In this document: positions 45,454 through 54,042 of the stretch, piece by piece
Position numbering within the stretch: the stretch's first letter is position 1
Layout of the letters: each line of letters starts with the position of its first letter
From: Desulforhopalus sp. IMCC35007
GTDB taxonomy: Bacteria > Desulfobacterota > Desulfobulbia > Desulfobulbales > Desulfocapsaceae
NCBI RefSeq assembly: GCF_005116575.1
Contig: NZ_SWCN01000002.1
Span: 1-64,000, forward strand
Length of the DNA stretch: 64,000 nucleotides
Direction: 5' to 3'
Notes under the pieces: generated by a model
Seen by the model: only the letters and a program-made list of their open reading frames with translations
Database searches by the model: none
What the model was told of the DNA's origin: nothing
Program-made: the position numbers and the translations under genes

Positions 45454-46233
45454 TCAATCTTTTTGACTGTACAAAAGAGACATTGCAGACCGGAGATCAG
45501 CTATCGCGTGCTGTCCTGGTGCCGAGCTTTCTCTTCCTGCTGCAAAGGTGATGTCAGAACCAAAAAGCCCCCCGGCCAGTCGACTTATGCCCCCTTCTAT
45601 TCCCATGGAAATGGTAATCATAGGTATGTCAATCTTCCCGTTTCGACTCACATTGGTGGCCGACAGCAGGGTCAGAACATCTGTATAGCATTTGGGCATC
45701 ACTGCAATTTTTGCAATATCCGCCCCTTGAGCCTGGGCCCTTTCCAGCACCTCACAGATAACATTTTCAGGCGGGGTTTCCTTAAAATTATGATGGGAGA
45801 AAATCAGTTTGACCCCTGATGTTTGAGCACGGCCTATGATAGTATCAAGAAAATGGTCTTCATTGGCGAGTTCAACATCGACGAGGTCGACTTCACCACT
45901 GTCGATGGCCCCACAAATAAGCTCCAGTCGCTTGGTTTGAGACATACTCTGCATACCACCTTCACTCTCAATCCTGCAGGTAAAAATGAGGGGAATATCC
46001 CCGATAATTGTCCTTAATTTCCTAAGAATCCCAAGACACTCATCGGTATCTGCTATTTTTTTATAGCCATCGACACGCCACTCCAGAATGTCTGGCTTAT
46101 ACGCCACCAACTCTTTTGCTTCACTGAAAAGTCCTTCCAAGCTCTTGGCTACCAGGGGAAGGCATATGCATGGCTGCTCCCCGCCGATGACTGTTCCTCT
46201 GATCTTGAGTTGAATTCTGCTCTGTTGCCTCAT
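45454..46233 (-). CDS. aroD: 3-dehydroquinate dehydratase, type I
   Basis: A 259-residue type I enzyme of the shikimate pathway that dehydrates 3-dehydroquinate through a Schiff base. H148 (FSHHNF) and K175 (ADIAKIAVMP) are the catalytic pair, and EWRVDGY near residue 51 holds the substrate-binding E-x-R. The C-terminal MGIEGGISRLAGGLFGSDITFA block, with SAPGQ, completes the family pattern. AAAGGGAAAT precedes the ATG. It is a single gene, unlinked to the class II DAHP synthase. Confidence 0.92.
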   Translation of the reverse strand: MRQQSRIQLKIRGTVIGGEQPCICLPLVAKSLEGLFSEAKELVAYKPDILEWRVDGYKKIADTDECLGILRKLRTIIGDIPLIFTCRIESEGGMQSMSQTKRLELICGAIDSGEVDLVDVELANEDHFLDTIIGRAQTSGVKLIFSHHNFKETPPENVICEVLERAQAQGADIAKIAVMPKCYTDVLTLLSATNVSRNGKIDIPMITISMGIEGGISRLAGGLFGSDITFAAGRESSAPGQHAIADLRSAMSLLYSQKD

Positions 46234-47194
46234 TGTATTTCCCTTTTATTTGTGCCCTGTAACTTTTACATCCCACCAAGGCTATCAACGGTAACTCTTT
46301 CATCATTTTTCTTCACCTGAGTTCAGGGCAAGTGAGCCAAAATACCCTATCGCCACCATAGTTTCATTCAATTTCCCTGACCTGAGTATTGTCGGTGGAG
46401 GTGTATCTTAAGAAGATAAAACTTTTTCGCAACAATTCAGTAAGCCATCGAAAATGAGAGTTTGGTTTCAGATATTTTACCAGCTCAACGGTCAAGGAAA
46501 ATGGCAGTTGTGATGACGGTTTTGCGTCCATTAACACCAGAGACGGACATGAGTACCTCCGGCTGAACGAAGGTATGAAGAGTATTGCATCACCTAGAAA
46601 CTAGAAGATTTGCAGCGATGAAAGGTGCCACCACCGAATTTAGGAAGGAAGAGGGAATCTCCTCTGATTCCAATACCAGCACGCTCTATGTCGCCATGAG
46701 TGCGATTGCCAAGAACATGGAAGCGTCAGGAAAAATGATACCGATGGGTCAAACCATATCAGACTGCCCCAAAAAATGTGGCTCTGGATATGAGCTCGAT
46801 ATCGCACCAGATGCTTCCTTTTGGCAGTAATTATGTCGGAAAAATAAGACCACAGCTCTTGAGGTTCCAGGGGATACCATGTGTCCCAAATAGAATCTGG
46901 ATAGCCAGGCTATCGTCTATGAATCCCGTTTCGGGGAGCGAACCCAGCTTGCAAGGGAGGATCTCTCAGCCGAGCTTGTGCAACCAGCAAAAAAACTGGC
47001 TGTGCATTAGCCTCGATGCTTCGAGGGGTGAGATTGGTATTGAAACTCGGGTACAGGGAAACTTGCAGGACTCAGGGAGGGAATTTCCTCCTGTAAATAG
47101 GCTCACAGGCTATATTTTCAGCTTGCGAGGGCAGATGGTAAAAGGCTGAAGCCCCAGATTTAAGTGAAGGACTACTTCATTTGTCAAAGGAGAT
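46234..47194. other. Degenerate, gene-poor region
   Basis: Nearly 1 kb holds no convincing gene. Short frames exist, for example 46585-46830 (plus), and a stretch around 46895-47010 that encodes a protein-like AIVYESRFGERTQLAREDL before stops. These could be remnants of decayed genes. A small perfect hairpin CCTCGA/TCGAGG lies at 47011-47026. No IS ends or repeats were identified. Confidence 0.4.
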
Positions 47195-47725
47195 TTATGA
47201 TTGAACACCCTCGTGAACCGTATCTTTACGATTTCGATTGAGACCCTGAAAAATGGAAAGCAAAATCGTTTCATCAAGTTTTGCCTCAAGCTGACGTTCA
47301 TAGGTATCGGTGTCATCCAACTCTTCTGCCTCGGATAACACGTCATTCTCCTCATTGTCCGCTAAAACAACCTGCTCACTCCTGTAAACGGCATTATCTA
47401 CGACAAAATCATCGGCTTTATGGCGGTCAAGCCATTGGTCTGTTTCGTCATGACTGCCCAAAAAAGGAACGAAGAGGTTATCACCGATCATAACTGTCAC
47501 CAGTCTAAATCCCCCACCCAAATCATACTTGACACAGTTCTTTATTCGTTGTTCGCCATTTCTGGTTCGTTTGATGAGCACCTTCTCACCGTGCACACCA
47601 TATTTCCTGATATCTTCCAGAAGTTGGAGAAACCTGTACACAGCCTGTTCCGATATTCTGCTGGAATGGATGAGCTTATCCATCTGACGGTCGAGTGATT
47701 GTGCTATGTGTAGAGTAAGATTCAT
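47195..47725 (-). CDS. RelE/HigB-like protein with acidic C-terminal tail
   Basis: A 176-residue protein. Residues about 25-100 resemble the RelE/HigB toxin fold of a family seen beside phage or TA genes: FLQLLEDIRKYGVHG, KRTRNGEQRIKNCVKYDLGGGFRLVTV and LFVPFLGSHDETDQWLDRH. The C-terminal third is acidic (ENDVLSEAEELDDTDTYERQLEAKLDE), unusual for a RelE-type toxin, and might act as a built-in antitoxin-like segment (speculative). ATG 47725 has AAGGAAAA upstream. No antitoxin gene is seen beside it; the neighbouring DNA is degenerate. Toxicity is unproven. Confidence 0.5.
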   Translation of the reverse strand: MNLTLHIAQSLDRQMDKLIHSSRISEQAVYRFLQLLEDIRKYGVHGEKVLIKRTRNGEQRIKNCVKYDLGGGFRLVTVMIGDNLFVPFLGSHDETDQWLDRHKADDFVVDNAVYRSEQVVLADNEENDVLSEAEELDDTDTYERQLEAKLDETILLSIFQGLNRNRKDTVHEGVQS

Positions 47726-47866
47726 CGTACTTTTCCTTATAAAATTGTGGCTAAAAGTAAATGATACACTTATCTCAATTTTTAAATACATAATTCCTAT
47801 TAGTCAAATACATTTACCCGATACATAAAACTCCAGCGATTGACAGGGCCTATTTGTAAAAGAAGA

Positions 47867-47900
47867 ACTCATTGACAAATGAGTGAACAATTACTTAATA
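47867..47900 (+). promoter_or_regulatory. Promoter and palindromic operator of the flavoprotein gene
   Basis: TTGACA (47872-47877), a 17-base spacer and TTAATA (47895-47900) form an excellent sigma-70 type promoter about 55 bases before the start codon. An inverted repeat ACTCATT-GACA-AATGAGT (47867-47884) covers the -35 box, as expected for a repressor site of TetR or MarR type. Confidence 0.7.
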
Positions 47901-47955
47901 GTTTTGCCACTGACAATTACAACACGATCAAACTCTAGGTTATAAAGGAGACACT

Positions 47956-48522
47956 GTGAAAATCTTAACACTGCATGGTGGTGCAAGAAAAACTGGAAAC
48001 ACTGCAACGGCAGCGCGAATTGTAGAAGACAAACTCCGCTCCATGGGCCATGAGATTGAATCTATTTTTCTCTTCGACAAAAACATCAAAGCCTGTCTTG
48101 CCTGTGGAAAATGCAAGGAAAAACCTGAAAGTGTTGCCTGCGTACAAAAAGACGATGCCAGTGACATTCTTGAAAAAATGGTCACCACTGACCTTGTACT
48201 CTTCACCTCTCCTCTCTATTTCTGGGGACTCGCAGGACCACTGAAAACCATGATTGACCGGACTTTTTCACTCTACACCGACTATCACAAACCAACCCAC
48301 GCCTCACTCGTAGAAGGACAACGACAGGCGCTGTTGGTCACAGGTGGCGGGCCGTACGAGAATAATGCAGAGCCCGTCTTTACTGCCTTTAATCGACTTC
48401 AATCACCGCATAAGGCAATTAACGCGGGTGAACTCTTTATCGAAAAGTGCACTACCCCAGAAAAACTCGAAGCCGAGCAGACAGAACAGCTCCTCCTTTT
48501 TGCAGGCAAGATCGTAGGCTAA
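47956..48522 (+). CDS. Flavodoxin-like NADPH-dependent FMN reductase family protein
   Basis: A 188-residue flavoprotein. The N-terminal strand MKILTLHGGARKTGNTA binds the FMN phosphate. A cysteine group CLACGKCKEKPESVAC follows, as in iron-sulfur flavoprotein relatives, then DLVLFTSPLYFWGLAGPLKTMIDRTF, the FMN-ring side of the fold. It may be a quinone, metal or thiol-stress reductase; the substrate is unknown. GGAG precedes the ATG. A strong promoter with a palindromic operator over its -35 box suggests it is induced on demand. Confidence 0.82.
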   Translation: MKILTLHGGARKTGNTATAARIVEDKLRSMGHEIESIFLFDKNIKACLACGKCKEKPESVACVQKDDASDILEKMVTTDLVLFTSPLYFWGLAGPLKTMIDRTFSLYTDYHKPTHASLVEGQRQALLVTGGGPYENNAEPVFTAFNRLQSPHKAINAGELFIEKCTTPEKLEAEQTEQLLLFAGKIVG

Positions 48523-48771
48523 GGTTCCACCTCAATCAAGATTCGTGCAGCATAGCTGCACGATTAAAGACAGTCGAATATGCATGGTCCTACCTGGTCC
48601 CACAAGCCATGGCATCACATTATCTCCATAAAATATCATATTTTACAGCGGGGTGAAATACTGTAAGATAGCACAAATAACAGGCGGCTACCGTCGATTA
48701 TTTGAAATATAAATCAGAGCCCAATAGCCCTGTCCATTTCGCTCGTTTCAAGACCAAACAAGGAGCACACT

Positions 48772-49050
48772 ATGGTTACCTCAATTATCCTCCTCAATAT
48801 CGAAAGAACAAAAATTAACGAAGTCGCTGAACAGCTTGCAGAGATGGAAGGAATTTCTGAAGTGTATTCTGTGAGTGGAAAATATGACCTGATCGTAATC
48901 GTCCGTGTCAAAACCAATGACGACCTTGCAACTCTTGTTACAAAAAAACTTCTCACCATAGAGAACATACTGAAATCAGAAACAATGCTTGCTTTTAAAG
49001 CCTTTTCACGCCACGATCTTGAGGCTATGTTTAACATTGGGATGAAATAA
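48772..49050 (+). CDS. Stand-alone AsnC/Lrp ligand-binding (RAM) domain protein
   Basis: A 92-residue protein equal to the C-terminal RAM domain of Lrp/AsnC regulators, without a DNA-binding helix-turn-helix. The pattern VTSIILLNIERTKINEVAEQLAEMEGISEVYSVSGKYDLIVIVRV is typical. Such proteins form rings that bind amino acids and may act with full-length Lrp paralogues. AAGGAG precedes the ATG. No Lrp gene is adjacent. Confidence 0.82.
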   Translation: MVTSIILLNIERTKINEVAEQLAEMEGISEVYSVSGKYDLIVIVRVKTNDDLATLVTKKLLTIENILKSETMLAFKAFSRHDLEAMFNIGMK

Positions 49051-49570
49051 ATTCTCTCCACCTTCAACGCGGAGACAGTGATTCGTTCTTTGTTCTCTTA
49101 CTTTTTTAAGTATGAGGAAAATGAGTCTTGCGTTTTCAGCTTAAAAGTGCAAAAATCGGTCTCTTGTACAGACATGGGTGCATTTTTTGTGCTTCACCTC
49201 CCGATAGAAGAGATATGTAATGACCTGTAATGTCGCACATTCCTCAGTTATGTCATTGTTGGCATATCATTTGCTATTTTCCGGATGGCTGAAAAACAAA
49301 TTTTGTCTCTACTCTCGGCCTCACCCTGTGTGACCCAGCAAAATTTCTAGAATATCTTGCCACCGGTACTTTCATTTTTGAAACGTTTCCGCCGCCACAG
49401 AAGGGATGATGAGGCATTCTTCAATTAAGACATAAACTTGAGGCAAATAGTTTGATGTTATGCATTAATTTCCCCAAATCATGTTATGAAGTCTAGAGGC
49501 TAAGCGTTGCATTATTAAAATGCAGCTCCTCATTTCATTCGGCAGTTTCATTCAAAATATTTGAGATTTT
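49051..49570. other. Long intergenic region with a sigma-54-like element
   Basis: 520 bp without a convincing gene. It contains a sigma-54-type promoter (49260-49275) and a short inverted repeat AATGT-CGC-ACATT near 49230. A 21-codon frame from ATG 49285 is present but lacks a ribosome binding site and is not scored as a gene. Confidence 0.4.
49260..49275 (+). promoter_or_regulatory. Candidate sigma-54 promoter
   Basis: TGGCATATCATTTGCT matches the -24/-12 consensus TGGCACGnnnnTTGCW at the GG and GC doublets with exactly ten bases between them. The next gene on the strand is the FN3 protein at 49571, so the leader would be about 285 bases. No enhancer-binding protein gene is in the window. 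Confidence 0.5.
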
Positions 49571-49969
49571 ATGCGATTTATCCATAAAGCTTTCATCGTC
49601 GTCTCGTTAGCGGTCTTTTTTGCGGTACCGTCCTTTGCAAAGGACTATACTTTTTCCTGGTCAGCCAATGAAGGTCTGGTAGAGGGGTATAAGCTGTACT
49701 ACAAAAAAGGTGGTGCGGCATCCCCACCATTTGATGGGAATGAGGCAAATGAAGGAGAGTCCCCCATATGCATCGGCGATGCCACTTCCTTTACCATTTC
49801 TGGTCTGGAAGATAACACCACCTATCATTTTTCTCTGACGGCCTATGCTGGTGCAGACGAAAGTGATTATACCGAGGTAATTACAGTGTTCCCAAATGAC
49901 CAGCAAGAGCGGATCAAGACAGTGCTGAATATTATCAACACCTATTTGTTGCTCGGTGACGAATCTTAA
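49571..49969 (+). CDS. Small secreted fibronectin type III protein
   Basis: A 132-residue protein with a signal peptide (MRFIHKAFIVVSLAVFFAVPSFA) and one FN3-like domain. The domain shows YTFSWSANEGLVEGYKLYYKKGG at the start and TSFTISGLEDNTTYHFSLTAYAGADESDYTEVI at the end, the classic FN3 strands. The remaining C-terminus is short and has no anchor motif. It may be an extracellular adhesion or scaffolding protein. It may be expressed from the sigma-54-like promoter upstream. Confidence 0.75.
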   Translation: MRFIHKAFIVVSLAVFFAVPSFAKDYTFSWSANEGLVEGYKLYYKKGGAASPPFDGNEANEGESPICIGDATSFTISGLEDNTTYHFSLTAYAGADESDYTEVITVFPNDQQERIKTVLNIINTYLLLGDES

Positions 49970-50298
49970 CAATTAGCCAGCAGTCCCCAAAACGGGTATC
50001 CCTACAAATTGCTCTCTTGCAGTCATCGTTATCACTCTTTTCAGCCCAATATATTTCATCTTATTTTACTGCCATACCAAAATAATCCCCCCGCTCCATC
50101 CTTTGTCAGTCTGTTCTTTCCTCATCCATTATGATAGCCGTACTATCGGCATCAACTACCTGCATGGGCAATACCTCCATGGAAATCACTGTCATGTTAG
50201 ACGAGATGGTAAAGTCTTGGCAATAATCAGCCGAAACGATGGATAGAGGTTTTTATTACTCAATAACCAGCAAACCCCAAAGGAGGATGTTAACAAAA
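49970..50298. other. Intergenic region before the EF-hand gene
   Basis: 329 bp with no gene. An AAAGGAGG ribosome binding site at the right end serves the next gene. No terminator, repeat or promoter stood out. Confidence 0.4.
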
Positions 50299-51564
50299 AT
50301 GAAAATAGCTGCGACTACGGTCAGCATGGATGCAGCGAGAACCTACACGGAAGTAGATTACAACAACACAATCTGGCAACAGATCAATTCCACCCCCTTT
50401 TCCTCTTTCCAGACCTCCCAGAGTCCTTCTGGAAATACCTTTCAAGAAAATTTCTTTACCCTCATTCAATCATCAACTACAAGCCAGCAGGCTGGATCAT
50501 GGTGCAGAACTTCCCCTGAAAAGGTTGAGAAAAACCAGGAGGAAACAGATTCTGTAAATCAGGACCAGACAAGACATAACGCCCTGTCTTCAATGGTCAA
50601 AAGTATATCTGGTACTTCAATCAACATTAAACATGTCGAGACTGAAAACCGCAATCAACAAACCACTGCGCCACAACTCTCCATCGGCCGGGCAAACCTT
50701 ACCAGCAGTGCCATACATGTAGAGCAGGAGTCTATTTTTATTCAGACAGAGGGAACTGTACAAACAGAATCCGGTCAAACCATCTCATTTAACATGGGAG
50801 TACAGATGCAACGCCAGGAGGTATTGGTTCAGTCGACTGGTCTTTCCCGGATTATTCATGGTATCGATCCCATCGTGCTCAACTTTGATGCGAATATTTC
50901 CATGTTTGATAACACCTATTTTTCTTTTGATCTCGATGGCGATGGCAGTTGTGAGGAGATCTCCGGCTTGGCCGATGGTTGTGGGTTCCTGGCCCTTGAT
51001 CGCAATGGAGACGGGTTGATAACTGATGGCCTTGAACTCTTTGGACCCACCACAGGAAGTGGTTTTACTGAACTGGCAGAACTGGATATGGACGGCAATA
51101 GCTGGATCGATGAAAATGATCCGATTTTTGACAAGCTTCTGGTCTGGCTTGGGGCAGGCGGTGAGGGAGAACAACTTGTGAGCCTTCGACAGGCGGGGGT
51201 AGGTGCCATTTCTGTCACCCATGCAGGCACACAGTTCACCCTTGAAGGTATGGACGGACAGGTACAAGGTGTTGTCCGCGCATCTGGAATGTTTCTTATG
51301 GAAAATGGAGAACCAAAATCGCTGCTGGAAATTGATATCGTGCCTCGGGATACTAAAGAACATAACGTCACGCTCAACGACCATGCTCTGGATAGCAGTT
51401 CCCAGAGATCCATTAACAATCTTCGGGAAATCATCTTCTGGCAGCGTTTAAAACTCCAGATAATGCTGACAAAACAGGAACTGAACCAGGCCCCCAGAGA
51501 GATGATGAGACGCCTGCAGCATATCTCCTCTGGACCAGATTTTTCTTTGCTTTCTTCGTCTTAA
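50299..51564 (+). CDS. EF-hand-like calcium-binding protein
   Basis: A 421-residue protein. The N-terminal half (about 1-195) is polar, Gln/Ser/Thr-rich and low in recognisable structure. The C-terminal half carries a known module of RTX-type and adhesin proteins: FDLDGDGSCEEI, LALDRNGDGLITDGLELFG and ELDMDGNSWIDENDPIFDKLLVW, three acidic calcium-binding loops. No signal peptide is seen, so export, if any, would be by a type I or similar route. ATG 50299 is chosen because AGGAGG lies 12 bases before it; ATG 50287 directly abuts that motif and is less likely. A hairpin terminator follows. Confidence 0.72.
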   Translation: MKIAATTVSMDAARTYTEVDYNNTIWQQINSTPFSSFQTSQSPSGNTFQENFFTLIQSSTTSQQAGSWCRTSPEKVEKNQEETDSVNQDQTRHNALSSMVKSISGTSINIKHVETENRNQQTTAPQLSIGRANLTSSAIHVEQESIFIQTEGTVQTESGQTISFNMGVQMQRQEVLVQSTGLSRIIHGIDPIVLNFDANISMFDNTYFSFDLDGDGSCEEISGLADGCGFLALDRNGDGLITDGLELFGPTTGSGFTELAELDMDGNSWIDENDPIFDKLLVWLGAGGEGEQLVSLRQAGVGAISVTHAGTQFTLEGMDGQVQGVVRASGMFLMENGEPKSLLEIDIVPRDTKEHNVTLNDHALDSSSQRSINNLREIIFWQRLKLQIMLTKQELNQAPREMMRRLQHISSGPDFSLLSSS

Positions 51565-51571
51565 CAAGATA

Positions 51572-51610
51572 TACCGGGCAGCATAAGTAGTACTGCCCGG
51601 TACACTTTTC
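51572..51610 (+). terminator. Hairpin terminator after the EF-hand gene
   Basis: TACCGGGCAG (51572-51581) pairs with CTGCCCGGTA (51593-51602) around an 11-base loop. The following CACTTTTC is only a moderate T-tract. It lies between convergent genes. Confidence 0.65.
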
Positions 51611-51636
51611 ATCTATCTTTACCTGGAAAAATCGTC

Positions 51637-52209
51637 TTATCTCTCTTCCCCAGCCTTCAACTCCTGCCATTCATCCCCATGAATTTCACTGTTGATAAAG
51701 TTGAGAAGAAACGTTCTTTTATCTTTTTTGAAAAAAGCCAGCTCTTCAATCAACTTTTCACAGCCGCTGACCTCCTGGCTCAGCTCATCCATAGCGGCAT
51801 CAAGCTCTTCCTGAACGTACTCCCGATCATCATCATCCTTACATCTGGAGAGTTGTTTTGTGAGGCTTTTCACCTCTGCTTTTGCCTCTTTTATCAGCTC
51901 TTTTGCGTTTGTTATTTCGTATTTGAGTTCCTCCTCCCGCGCTGCCATCTCTTCTTTGAGGCTCCGGACAAAATCGGGAAGATCAGTTTTTTCTAAATAA
52001 CCAACCTGAAGCATGTACTTTTTATACACCTGCACTGCCCGGTTTATTGAAATAGGTTTATCAAGGGGAGTGATCATCTCCTGAGTCATCAAAGATAAGG
52101 TAGAACCAGCCGCAATTACCGTATCATCGGAGCTTTTGCCCATACGCCTCTTTAATTTACTGAGCAATCCATTTTTTCCGAAAAACTGTACCAATTCCTG
52201 CTCCTTCAT
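51637..52209 (-). CDS. Coiled-coil protein of unknown function
   Basis: A 190-residue soluble protein with a long central coiled coil (about 80-160), rich in Glu, Lys and Leu heptads such as LKEEMAAREEELKYEITNAKELIKEAKAEVKSLTKQL. The N-terminus has a short helical segment (ELVQFFGKNGLLSKLKRRMG). No family was recognised and no signal peptide is present. It stands alone, convergent with the EF-hand gene. Confidence 0.6.
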   Translation of the reverse strand: MKEQELVQFFGKNGLLSKLKRRMGKSSDDTVIAAGSTLSLMTQEMITPLDKPISINRAVQVYKKYMLQVGYLEKTDLPDFVRSLKEEMAAREEELKYEITNAKELIKEAKAEVKSLTKQLSRCKDDDDREYVQEELDAAMDELSQEVSGCEKLIEELAFFKKDKRTFLLNFINSEIHGDEWQELKAGEER

Positions 52210-52542
52210 CCTTTCGTTTTGGGATTACATCATCCGCTAAGAAAAATCGCTGTTAAATGTAGCTCTTAAGAGGATTTTTCATGTGCACTCCCCAAGATTT
52301 AGCCTTGCCAAAAAACACGATTATCGTTTATGTACACTAATCCCGATCAACAGAATATAAGCCACGATACGTATCGTATGACAGATTATTTTCATGCAAA
52401 AACAAGCTATACGAACAGTTGTATAAAAAATCGGCAAGACACTCAACATTCTACCTACATAAAACTTGTTTGCCTGCCGCACAAGATACCATGATCTCGG
52501 TTATTTTTCACTTTTCTTACACCATATTACTGGAGAATTAAA
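52210..52542. other. Intergenic region upstream of the LivK-like gene
   Basis: 333 bp without a gene. It holds a perfect 14-bp palindrome ACGATACGTATCGT (52365-52378) and a second inverted repeat TATAC-8-GTATA (52408-52425). Both could be operators for the binding-protein gene at 52543 (inference). Confidence 0.45.
52365..52378. promoter_or_regulatory. Perfect 14-bp palindrome
   Basis: ACGATACGTATCGT is fully self-complementary and lies 165 bp before the LivK-like gene and 155 bp before the divergent coiled-coil gene. A dimeric repressor could bind it; no regulator gene is adjacent. Confidence 0.4.
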
Positions 52543-53721
52543 ATGCTGTATTGTCGTAAATTTTTTTCAATTATTCTGCTCACACTATTGCTGGTTGGCT
52601 CATTTTCTCCCGCTACCCATGCAGCAGAGGCAGTCTTAATTGGCTTGAATCTTCCCCTTTCCGGTTCTTTGCGTGATCTCGGAGAAGATACTCTTGCAGG
52701 AGCTGAATTACTTGGTAGTCAAATCAACGATCAAGGTGGTCTGCTCGTCGGACAAACAAGGTATCCTGTCCAGTTTATTACCGTTGATAACGAATCGAAT
52801 GTTGAAAAATCTGTCAGTGGAGCCTTGAAGCTGATCAGCCGCGATAAGGTTTTGGGGATAATCGGTCCCAATGCCAGTTCAAATGCCATCCCTGTCGGAG
52901 GGATTTGTTCCTCCTTCAAGGCCCCCATGATCACCCCAACCTCTACAAACCCCGCCACTACTCTTAACCGGCCGTTTGTCTTTCGCTCCTGTTTTCTTGA
53001 TGATTTCCAGGGAGAGGCAATGGCTAAATTTGCCATCAAACAGTTCAATGCCCAAAAGGCTGCCGTTCTCTATGACAAAGATAATGCCTATTCAAAAGGA
53101 CTGGCTAAATTTTTTAAAAAATCCTTTGAAGAACAGCGCGGCGCAGGTGCAGTTGTAGTCTTTGCAGACTACCAATCAAACCCCGGCGACCTGAGATCAC
53201 AGCTCACGACAATCGTTAACTCCGGTGCGGAGGTTGTCTTTGTCCCTCAATTTGCCCATGAGCTCCCCGGCATCCTCAAACAGATTCGCGCCGCAGGCTG
53301 GGATAAGCCGGTATTGGGCGGCGACGCCTGGGAATCTTCAGAATTGATGAAAAACTGTGGAGATCTCTGCAAGGGACTTTTTTTCAGCTCCCACTTCAGT
53401 CCATATGGTACCACAGGCAAGAGCCTTACCTTTGTCAAAGACTACGAGAAAAAAAACGGCAAACTTCCTACAGGTTTTGCAGCTCTTGGTTATGATGCAA
53501 CGAACCTCCTCCTTGCAGCAATTTCCAAACTGAATACACTCGATATCGATCTTTTTGAACTTCGAACCGAGATTAAGGAGCACATTGCCACAATACGCGA
53601 CTTTGATGGTGTTTCAGGTACCATCAATATGAATATCAGTGGTGATCCGGCTAAAAGTGCCGTAATAATACGCATAAATGAGGATGGAAGGTTTGAAGCC
53701 TACGGTTCAGAAAACCCATAA
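52543..53721 (+). CDS. Branched-chain amino acid-type (LivK) substrate-binding protein, orphan
   Basis: A 392-residue periplasmic protein with a signal peptide (MLYCRKFFSIILLTLLLVGSFSPATHA). The Peripla_BP_6 fold is plain from IGLNLPLSGSLRDLGEDTLAGAELLGSQIN, then VLGIIGPNASSNAIPVGGICSSFKAPMITPTSTNPA and the later QIRAAGWDKPVLGGDAWESSEL. It binds amino acids or related organic acids. No LivH/M/F/G genes are beside it, so it must use permeases elsewhere or act as a sensor. The next gene downstream is the second DppA-type binding protein. Confidence 0.88.
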   Translation: MLYCRKFFSIILLTLLLVGSFSPATHAAEAVLIGLNLPLSGSLRDLGEDTLAGAELLGSQINDQGGLLVGQTRYPVQFITVDNESNVEKSVSGALKLISRDKVLGIIGPNASSNAIPVGGICSSFKAPMITPTSTNPATTLNRPFVFRSCFLDDFQGEAMAKFAIKQFNAQKAAVLYDKDNAYSKGLAKFFKKSFEEQRGAGAVVVFADYQSNPGDLRSQLTTIVNSGAEVVFVPQFAHELPGILKQIRAAGWDKPVLGGDAWESSELMKNCGDLCKGLFFSSHFSPYGTTGKSLTFVKDYEKKNGKLPTGFAALGYDATNLLLAAISKLNTLDIDLFELRTEIKEHIATIRDFDGVSGTINMNISGDPAKSAVIIRINEDGRFEAYGSENP

Positions 53722-54042
53722 TCGTCAAGTATTCCACAAAAGGTGGGTACGCCAGTAAACCAATTTTGACCGCAGCCCATAAAGGTATTAATCTCACGAT
53801 TACGTGGAAAAAATACAGATATCTTCTTGTATTGTATAGTATTAAATATGGCTCTGTCTCTTCGATCCCTGCAGGGACAGGCATGATCAATCGCTACAAC
53901 ATGGAATAGATTTTGCTGTTGTATTTTAGATTCATCCAGCTACCAAACCCGATTTCTGGCTGAAACAAAAATCAGGGTCCCGCAGAGTCTGCCGGCAAAG
54001 CATCCTGATTTTAAACCGTTCAATACACTCAGGAGGAAACGA
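53722..54042. other. Intergenic region before the murein-peptide operon
   Basis: 321 bp with no gene. It should contain the promoter of the peptide transporter operon, but no hexamer pair is convincing. AGGAGG-like sequence just before 54043 serves the binding-protein gene. Confidence 0.4.

Noticed and set aside
46585-46830. 81-codon plus-strand frame as a gene
   Set aside because: No ribosome binding site, no recognisable family and a surrounding degenerate region; treated as a possible relic.
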